Part shown: piece by piece, positions 7,404-12,613 of the stretch
Numbering within the stretch: position 1 is the first letter of the stretch
Layout: every line of letters starts with the position of its first letter
NCBI GenBank assembly: GCA_003136515.1
Contig: PLEU01000132.1
Span: 1-12,613 of the forward strand
Length of the DNA stretch: 12,613 nt
Source of the DNA: Spartobacteria bacterium
GTDB taxonomy: Bacteria > Verrucomicrobiota > Verrucomicrobiae > Chthoniobacterales > UBA6821
Direction of reading: 5' to 3'
Made by a program: the position numbers and the translations under genes
The notes under the pieces: model-generated
Database searches by the model: none
The model's input: the letters and a program-made list of their open reading frames with translations, nothing else
What the model was told of the DNA's origin: nothing

Positions 7404-8084
7404 TTAGGCTTGTGATTCAGGAGCAATGCCCCCATCGAGCATCTCTATACGTCGATCGGCCAAAGCTGCCACAGTATCACTGTGAGTGACCATAATAACG
7501 GTCGTAGTCCTGCGGGAAGCAATCTTTGTGATGACCTCAAGAACCTGACCCGCATTTTTACTATCCAGATTCCCTGTTGGTTCATCGGCGAGCAGCAGGG
7601 ATGGCCCATGAATCAGCGCCCGTGCGATCGCCGCCCGCTGCATTTCGCCTCCGCTGAGTTGGTGTGGAAAATGATCTGCCCGCCGAGACATCCCAACCTG
7701 ATCGAGCATCTCCAGGGCGGCTTTTCTAACCCTACCGGGGGGGTCCCCCCTCAGCAGAAGGGGCATTTCCACATTCTCTGCAATACTCATTGAGGGAAGA
7801 AGGTTGAAAAACTGAAAGACGATGCCCAATTTGGTTCTCCGGTAGAGAGTGAGGGTATGATCGTCAGCCTTTTCCAGATGGACTTCGTCTACCAAGACCT
7901 CCCCTGAGGTCGGATGGTCGAGACCGCCCAGAAGATTCAAAAGCGTGCTTTTGCCGGAACCGCTGGGGCCGGTAATCGCGATAAATTCGCCACGGCCAAT
8001 CTCTAGAGAAACCGAGTTGAGAGCAGTCACCGGTGGAGTGCCATAGGTGCGGGAGGCTTTGACGAGACGAATCACGGTGTTCAC
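7404..8084 (-). CDS. ABC transporter ATP-binding protein, LolD/MacB type
   Basis: A 226-residue stand-alone nucleotide-binding protein. Walker A is GPSGSGKST (39-47), the Q-loop is at Gln91 in VFQFFNLLP, the signature is LSGGEMQR (143-150), Walker B is LLLADEP (163-169), the D-loop is GNLDSKN, and the H-loop is His201. The GPSGSGKSTLLNLLGGLD and QFFNLLP text is typical of the LolD/MacB/FtsE group, which drives FtsX-like permeases in lipoprotein release, macrolide/peptide export or division. No permease gene adjoins it: the upstream neighbour is the divergent RluA-type gene. It starts with GTG at 8084; a second GTG three codons in is an alternative. It ends in tandem TAA stops 24 bases before lpxC-fabZ and is probably the first gene of that operon. 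LolD is the likeliest role given the lipid A context, but FtsE-like or generic roles are not excluded. Confidence 0.9.
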   Translation of the reverse strand: MNTVIRLVKASRTYGTPPVTALNSVSLEIGRGEFIAITGPSGSGKSTLLNLLGGLDHPTSGEVLVDEVHLEKADDHTLTLYRRTKLGIVFQFFNLLPSMSIAENVEMPLLLRGDPPGRVRKAALEMLDQVGMSRRADHFPHQLSGGEMQRAAIARALIHGPSLLLADEPTGNLDSKNAGQVLEVITKIASRRTTTVIMVTHSDTVAALADRRIEMLDGGIAPESQA

Positions 8085-8088
8085 AAAT
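8059..8088 (+). promoter_or_regulatory. Weak candidate promoter for the RluA-family gene
   Basis: TTGACG (8059-8064, five of six matches to the -35 consensus) is followed after 18 bases by ACAAAT (8083-8088), a poor -10. If real, transcription would begin only a few bases before the ATG at 8101, giving an almost leaderless message. The site lies inside the 5' end of the divergent ABC ATPase gene, where any promoter must lie because the gap is only 16 bases. Confidence 0.22.
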
Positions 8089-8100
8089 TAACGGCAAGGC

Positions 8101-8874
8101 ATGACTGATCAAGCTCCCATCCCTTCGGATTTCAGAATACTCGGTGAGACTATGGATCTGATGGCCGTGGAAAAACCTCCTTTCCTACTCGTACATCCGA
8201 GTAAACCGGGCGGGCCCGTTACGCTATGGGATCGTCTACGCGAACTTCTTGCCTACGAAATCGTGAGCGGCGGACAGGTTTCAATTATCAACCGACTCGA
8301 TCGGGAGACAAGCGGCATCGTTCTTGTCGCAAAGAATTCTAGAGCTGCACGAGCCTGCGCCATGGCTATGGAGCGGGGAGAGGTGAGGAAGGAATATCTT
8401 GCGCTGGTGAAAGGTTGGCCAGAGCGGGAGTGCTGGGTTGTGGATCAACCGATCCTTCGTTTGGGTGAGGTCGCGCTTTCCAAAATCTGGCTGAAGCGAT
8501 CGGTGCACCCACAAGGAGCTCCTTCCAGGACAGAATTTCGTGTGATTCAACGTCTTAGTCATCCGAAACTTGGCTCATTGGCACTCATCCAGTGTAGGCC
8601 CCTTACAGGACGCACTCACCAGATCCGGGTCCATCTTTCTTTCTCAGGCTATCCGGTGATCGGGGATAAAATCTACGGCCCCTCTGAGGAATGTTATCTT
8701 GAATTCATTGAAACGGGCTGGACTCAAAAACTGGAAGAGCAGCTCTGGCTGCCACGTCATGCACTTCATTCCAGTATGCTTAGCGTAGTGTTCGAAGGAG
8801 AAAGACTTAGTTGGGAATCCTATCTGCCTCCCGATCTGCAGCAATTTTTGTCAAGAAGCGCCCGTTCACGATAA
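8101..8874 (+). CDS. RluA-family pseudouridine synthase
   Basis: A 257-residue cytoplasmic enzyme that isomerises specific uridines in rRNA or tRNA to pseudouridine. The catalytic motif is NRLDRETSG (64-72) with Asp67 as nucleophile; many relatives have His in place of Asn64. Other landmarks are MAVEKPPFLLVHP (21-33, usually written vNKPaGllvHP), KEYLALVKG (97-105), and the C-terminal RPLTGRTHQIRVHLSFSGYPVIGD (166-189). There is no N-terminal S4 RNA-binding domain, unlike RluC and RluD, so it is closest in layout to RluA/TruC-type single-domain enzymes; the target uridine cannot be told. The ATG at 8101 is preceded by AAGG only one base away, so the ribosome site is weak. The start is supported because FRILGETMDLMAVEKP, the first family motif, begins at residue 11. 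It diverges from the ABC ATPase and lies 63 bases before macA. Confidence 0.92.
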   Translation: MTDQAPIPSDFRILGETMDLMAVEKPPFLLVHPSKPGGPVTLWDRLRELLAYEIVSGGQVSIINRLDRETSGIVLVAKNSRAARACAMAMERGEVRKEYLALVKGWPERECWVVDQPILRLGEVALSKIWLKRSVHPQGAPSRTEFRVIQRLSHPKLGSLALIQCRPLTGRTHQIRVHLSFSGYPVIGDKIYGPSEECYLEFIETGWTQKLEEQLWLPRHALHSSMLSVVFEGERLSWESYLPPDLQQFLSRSARSR

Positions 8875-8907
8875 ACGAGTTCGATTAAAGCACTCGATAA
8901 ACGGCTT
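8869..8907 (+). repeat. Three-copy 13-bp tandem repeat upstream of macA
   Basis: Three adjacent 13-base units begin with CGAT at 8869, 8882 and 8895: CGATAAACGAGTT, CGATTAAAGCACT, CGATAAACGGCTT. Units 1 and 3 agree at 11 of 13 positions; the middle unit is degenerate (8 of 13 against unit 1). The first overlaps the stop codon of the RluA-family gene and the last ends 30 bases before the macA ATG. The position suits binding sites for a regulator of the efflux operon. Flanking 13-base blocks do not continue the pattern. Confidence 0.5.
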
Positions 8908-8937
8908 TTCTGTGCTACCTTTTGCGCTCTTTGTTCC

Positions 8938-10107
8938 ATGGCTGCTTCACGTTCTCCGATTTTTCGATGGCTTCCTTGGGTAGTTGTTGCGGGAGCGATT
9001 TTTGCTGTTTGGAAATGGCAGAACACTTCACCTCCGATCACTTACAATACAGAGACGATTGCCCGAGGAACTCTTGAAGATGCCTTTTCAGCCACAGGTG
9101 TGTTGGAAGCCAAAAAGTATGTGGATATAGGAGCACAAGTTTCAGGGGTTCTACAAAAAATCGATGTCCAGCTCGGGCAGTCAGTCGAAAAGGGGGATCT
9201 GCTCGCAGAAATCGACCCCTCGCTTTTTGAAGCGCAAGTTGTTCAGGATGAGGCAACTCTCAAAAATCTACAGGCACAGATGGCTTCAGCGGAAGCCACG
9301 CTGAAACTTGCTGAAGAACGGCTTACTAGAAACAGAAACCTCATGAAAAGCGATGCAACGAGTCAAGATGAACTGGATGCGGCTCAGGCTGATTATTCGA
9401 GGGCCCAAGCCGATATTGCAGCCCTGAAAGCCCAAATCGATAAGGCAAAGGGAAGTCTTGATGCCAGCCAGGCCAATCTCGGATACACGAAGCTCTATGC
9501 GCCGATAAGTGGAACAGTGGTGCTGATTCAAGCTCGGGAAGGCTCGACCCTCAATGCAAGCCAGTCGGCCCCGATTCTCTTCCGTTTGGCCAATCTCGAT
9601 ACGATGACCGTGGAGGCGCAGGTCTCCGAAGCGGATATCGAGCGCGTGCACCTCGGGATGCCGGTCTATTTCACAACCTTAGGTGATCCTGACACTCACC
9701 ATGAGGGATCTGTCAGCGCCGTCGAACCTTCCTCGACGAATACGAATCCGCCTGTTTTCTATAATACCCTTTTTGATGTCCCGAATGAAAAACGGACCCT
9801 GATGCCTCAGATGACAGCTCAGGTTTATTTTCCCATGGTCACCAAAACAAACGTTCTGATGATGCCGCTGGCCGCACTCGATTTTGCCGAGCATATGGCT
9901 GCCGTTCAGCAGCAGAAATCAAGTCCGCCGCAAACAACCAATGTCTCGTTCTGCGACGTTTTTGTCCTCCACGACGAGAAACCTCTAGAGAGACATGTCA
10001 CTCTTGGTATCAAGAATCGCGTCTCGGCCGAGGTCCTCTCTGGGCTTGCTGAAGGTGAGGAGATCATTACAGGTCCTCTCGACACGGTCGGCAAATCTCA
10101 CCCCTGA
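8938..10107 (+). CDS. macA: MacA-type periplasmic adaptor (membrane fusion protein)
   Basis: A 389-residue HlyD-family adaptor that links an inner-membrane MacB-type ABC pump to an outer membrane channel. An N-terminal membrane anchor spans about 10-26 (WLPWVVVAGAIFAVWKW) and has no lipobox, so it should stay as a signal anchor. Then come the first lipoyl half-motif with YVDIGAQVSGVLQKIDVQLGQ (61-81), a long alpha-helical coiled-coil hairpin (about 97-180, with heptad-like Ala/Leu and a turn near MKSDATSQDEL), the second lipoyl half TKLYAPISGTV (184-194), a beta-barrel domain (about 223-300), and a membrane-proximal domain. Length matches MacA. The gene is 24 bases ahead of macB on the same strand. 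No Shine-Dalgarno is visible before the ATG. A 13-bp tandem repeat lies just upstream. Cargo is not determinable: macrolides, peptides or lipid-linked molecules are all known for relatives. Confidence 0.93.
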   Translation: MAASRSPIFRWLPWVVVAGAIFAVWKWQNTSPPITYNTETIARGTLEDAFSATGVLEAKKYVDIGAQVSGVLQKIDVQLGQSVEKGDLLAEIDPSLFEAQVVQDEATLKNLQAQMASAEATLKLAEERLTRNRNLMKSDATSQDELDAAQADYSRAQADIAALKAQIDKAKGSLDASQANLGYTKLYAPISGTVVLIQAREGSTLNASQSAPILFRLANLDTMTVEAQVSEADIERVHLGMPVYFTTLGDPDTHHEGSVSAVEPSSTNTNPPVFYNTLFDVPNEKRTLMPQMTAQVYFPMVTKTNVLMMPLAALDFAEHMAAVQQQKSSPPQTTNVSFCDVFVLHDEKPLERHVTLGIKNRVSAEVLSGLAEGEEIITGPLDTVGKSHP

Positions 10108-10131
10108 TTACTGGAAAACACCTTCCTTGCA

Positions 10132-12150
10132 ATGGCCCTCCAGTTGGATGACTTAAAAGCTTTGGAGAATTGCTCCGACCAGGACAGACCTCCTGCCATC
10201 GAGATGCAGGGGATCATCAAACGATATCAGGTTGCTGATTCTGAAATCGAGGTTTTGCACGGGGTGTCACTCAGGATCGAGGTGGGGGAGTTCATAGCGA
10301 TCATGGGGCCGAGTGGTTCAGGGAAAACCACCCTTATGAACATTTTGGGACTTATGGATACACCAAGTGAAGGGAGCTTCCTTCTTAATGGACGCGATGT
10401 TTCCCATCTTAGCCCCGACGAGCGCGCAGAGGCTCGCGGGCGACTCTTTGGATTTGTCTTTCAGCGCTATAACTTACTGCCAACCCAGACTGCCGTTGAG
10501 AATGTTGAACTCCCGGGAGCCTATGTCGGGATGCCTTCTGCTAGGCGCAGAGAACGAGCCCAAATGCTGTTGCAGGGTCTTGGCCTCGGGCACCGAATCA
10601 ACAACCGACCTACCCAGCTTTCCGGCGGCGAGCAGCAGCGCGTCGCGGTTGCCCGCGCCCTCATGAACGGTGGAAGTATCATTCTCGCAGATGAACCGAC
10701 GGGAGCGCTCGATACCGTCAGGGGCAGAGAATTGATAGAAAGGATTCATGATCTGCATCGGGCCGGACATACAGTCATTCTGATTACTCATGATCCCACA
10801 GTGGCGTCAGAAGCCCACCGGGTGATTCGGATTGTGGACGGGAGGATCCTTTCTGATGACCCAACCTTTCCAGGAGATCTCTCGGGCAAGGCTGATCCGG
10901 GGAAGTTGACCGGGGTTGCTGCCCTTGGGCTTCCAACGGAAAAAATAAGTAGAAGGATGGTGCTCCTTACTGATCTCGTGGAGGCTTCACGCATGGCCAC
11001 ACGCGCCTTGAGGGCGAATCTATTCCGCACTTTCCTGACCATGCTGGGCGTGATCATCGGTGTTGCTTCAGTCGTTGCCATGTTGGCGATCGGGCAGGGT
11101 TCGCAGCAAAGCATGATGAGATCTCTGGGGCGAATGGGTACCAATATCCTGCGTATCGTGCCTGGCTCAAAGACCCTCATTCAGGGCGGTGTGCTGACTC
11201 TGGAGGATGTGGCTGCTATAAGGGATGTGAGCCATATTAAGGAACTGATCCCCCGTGTTTCCTCCACACAGATCCTCCGCTACCGTGACAAAACCTACAC
11301 TTGCCCTGTGGATGCCCTGACGCCGAACTTTCCCGAAGCGGAGAACAGGATGGTGGTGCGGGGGGAGTTTTTTACAAAGGATGATAATGATCGACGGGCA
11401 CCTGTCGTCGTGCTGGGCATGAAGGCCTACTTGGAACTCTTTGGTGCCGGAGTCAATCCTGTTGGTAAATACATAACATTGAATAATGCGCCATTCCTTG
11501 TTGTGGGCGTAGTGGCGGTGCGCGGCGGCAGCGGGGATGGCCGGGATCGTGAGGATGACATAGCCCTGATCCCCCTATCCACGGGTGCTGCCCGGATTTT
11601 TAGAAGCCCGACACTTTCGCAGATCACTGTTCAGGTGGATGAGTTCAAATATGTGAATACGGTGCAGGATGAGATCCGAAGCCGCCTTAACAGACTGCGC
11701 CAACAGGAGGATTTTCGCATATTCAACCAGGCCGCCCTACTCGATTCCATTAGGCACGCGCAGGACACCTTTCGTTTTTTGCTCGGTTCGGTTGCTTCCG
11801 TGGCCCTTGTAGTCGGAGGCATTGGCGTGATGAATATCATGCTGGTCAACGTGGTGGAACGTACTCGTGAGATTGGGGTGAGAATGGCATGTGGGGCGAG
11901 AAGTCGCGATATTCAACTTCAGTTTCTGACCGAGGCGGTGTTGGTGTGTCTCCTCGGAGGGGTGATTGGAGTCCTGCTAGGAGCATTCATCTCAAGCCTC
12001 ATGACCATCGGAGACACGAGCGCCGTGCTGACCTGGCCGCCCGTTCTGCTAGCCTTCAGCGCTGCTTTCCTGACAGGCGTCTTCTTTGGCTTTTGGCCGG
12101 CCTGGAAAGCCTCTCAACTTGATCCTGTTGTCGCCCTCAGTTCTGAGTAA
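10132..12150 (+). CDS. macB: MacB-type ABC transporter, fused ATPase and FtsX-like permease
   Basis: A 672-residue inner-membrane pump. The ATPase domain (about 22-245) has Walker [10 protein letters not shown] (59-67), Gln111 in VFQRYNLLP, signature LSGGEQQR (163-170), Walker B IILADEP (183-189) and His220. The permease half has one membrane helix at about 300-320 ([19 protein letters not shown]), a periplasmic domain (about 325-545), then three helices at about 550-572, 600-622 and 636-656. This is the four-helix MacB layout. The [15 protein letters not shown] text (576-590) is the cytoplasmic coupling motif of FtsX-like permeases. Total length is close to E. coli MacB. A 20-residue polar N-terminal extension precedes the ATPase. 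It lies 24 bases after macA and 4 bases before the outer membrane factor, so the three genes should be co-transcribed and assemble into a mechanotransmission-type exporter. Confidence 0.95.
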   Translation: MALQLDDLKALENCSDQDRPPAIEMQGIIKRYQVADSEIEVLHGVSLRIEVGEFIAIMGPSGSGKTTLMNILGLMDTPSEGSFLLNGRDVSHLSPDERAEARGRLFGFVFQRYNLLPTQTAVENVELPGAYVGMPSARRRERAQMLLQGLGLGHRINNRPTQLSGGEQQRVAVARALMNGGSIILADEPTGALDTVRGRELIERIHDLHRAGHTVILITHDPTVASEAHRVIRIVDGRILSDDPTFPGDLSGKADPGKLTGVAALGLPTEKISRRMVLLTDLVEASRMATRALRANLFRTFLTMLGVIIGVASVVAMLAIGQGSQQSMMRSLGRMGTNILRIVPGSKTLIQGGVLTLEDVAAIRDVSHIKELIPRVSSTQILRYRDKTYTCPVDALTPNFPEAENRMVVRGEFFTKDDNDRRAPVVVLGMKAYLELFGAGVNPVGKYITLNNAPFLVVGVVAVRGGSGDGRDREDDIALIPLSTGAARIFRSPTLSQITVQVDEFKYVNTVQDEIRSRLNRLRQQEDFRIFNQAALLDSIRHAQDTFRFLLGSVASVALVVGGIGVMNIMLVNVVERTREIGVRMACGARSRDIQLQFLTEAVLVCLLGGVIGVLLGAFISSLMTIGDTSAVLTWPPVLLAFSAAFLTGVFFGFWPAWKASQLDPVVALSSE

Positions 12151-12154
12151 CGCA

Positions 12155-12613
12155 ATGCTGCCGCATCGAGAAACCTCCCATGCGCCGATGCGGTTCGGGT
12201 TGTTCTGCCATTCGGCCGTGATGGGCAGCATCCTTCTTTTTGGAGGATGCGCGATCCCACGGAAATCACCCCCGACATCACCGGTTGCCGTACCTGCGAA
12301 CTGGCAGGCCACATCCCTAAAATCACCAATAGCTCCGTCCGGCTGGCTGGAAATCTTTCATGATCCCGGACTTACCTCGGTCATTAACGAGGTGCTTGCC
12401 GATAACTACGATTTGAAGGCAGCCGCGGCACGTCTCCGCGGGGCGGTTGCCGAGTCAAGAGTAACAGCAGCCAATCTCTATCCCCAAGCGAGTGGTTCAG
12501 CCGCAGCAACCGTCAACGACACGCCACTATATAATGGGAATACTTTACAGTATCAGCTCAACCCGCAGAACTGGAACTATGCGCTAAGCCTCGCCATGAG
12601 CTGGGAGATCGAC
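12155..12613 (+). CDS. Outer membrane factor, NodT/OprM/TolC type, N-terminal part (3' end outside window)
   Basis: The frame opens with ATG at 12155, 4 bases after the macB stop, and stays open to the right edge (153 codons). A hydrophobic signal peptide (about 12-31) ends at a cysteine in SILLFGGCAIP (25-35), so a lipoprotein is likely, although Phe in the lipobox is unusual. The mature part has WLEIFHDPGLTSVINEVLADNYDLKAAAARLRGAVAESRVTAANLYPQ (67-114), the opening coiled-coil helix of the outer membrane efflux family, and NWNYALSLAMSWEID at the edge, matching the family's first beta-strand region. An internal Met at 12188 is a possible alternative start and would give a shorter signal peptide. 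Together with macA and macB this completes a tripartite export system reaching the outer membrane. The C-terminal half and any downstream genes are not visible. Confidence 0.88.
   Translation, partial: MLPHRETSHAPMRFGLFCHSAVMGSILLFGGCAIPRKSPPTSPVAVPANWQATSLKSPIAPSGWLEIFHDPGLTSVINEVLADNYDLKAAAARLRGAVAESRVTAANLYPQASGSAAATVNDTPLYNGNTLQYQLNPQNWNYALSLAMSWEID

Noticed and set aside
8938..12613. A new type of export system at macA-macB-outer membrane factor
   Set aside because: All three proteins have the standard domain order, length and gene arrangement of known MacAB-TolC-type exporters; only the cargo and the upstream repeat are open.

Overview
The window looks like chromosomal DNA of a Gram-negative bacterium from the Planctomycetes-Verrucomicrobia-Chlamydiae (PVC) group, most likely a Verrucomicrobiota member. 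Four observations point there. It has an LL-diaminopimelate aminotransferase (dapL). LpxC and FabZ are fused into one protein directly upstream of lpxA. A secreted serine protease carries a C-terminal VPEP (PEP-CTERM) sorting signal. Most genes lack a clear Shine-Dalgarno sequence. The assignment rests on recognised families only; no marker gene or database search was available.

Layout. Bases 1-2938 (+ strand): the 3' end of a Gfo/Idh/MocA-type oxidoreductase, a PfkB-family kinase of the 2-keto-3-deoxygluconate kinase type, and dapL. Bases 2940-8084 (- strand, read right to left): a LolD/MacB-type ABC ATPase, lpxC-fabZ, lpxA, an M29-type metallo-aminopeptidase, and the PEP-CTERM trypsin-like protease. 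The first three are closely packed (24- and 11-base gaps) and are probably one operon. The last two follow wider gaps of 92 and 136 bases. Bases 8101-12613 (+ strand): an RluA-family pseudouridine synthase, then macA, macB and the start of a TolC/NodT-type outer membrane factor that runs off the right edge.

How the genes work together. The right half is dominated by the cell envelope. LpxA and LpxC make the first two steps of lipid A synthesis and FabZ supplies hydroxyacyl-ACP metabolism. MacA, MacB and the outer membrane factor should form a tripartite export machine. The stand-alone ABC ATPase probably powers a lipoprotein- or lipid-type FtsX-like permease encoded elsewhere. DapL feeds meso-diaminopimelate and lysine synthesis, hence peptidoglycan. 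The kinase and the oxidoreductase suggest sugar-acid or sugar catabolism.

No stretch longer than 300 bases lacks a gene. I saw no tRNA, rRNA, CRISPR array, insertion sequence or phage gene. I did not find a clearly new multi-gene system. The items most worth a second look are an apparent in-frame loss of the NxxE segment in the kinase, a three-copy 13-bp tandem repeat just upstream of macA, the PEP-CTERM protease, and the ABC ATPase leading the lipid A genes.
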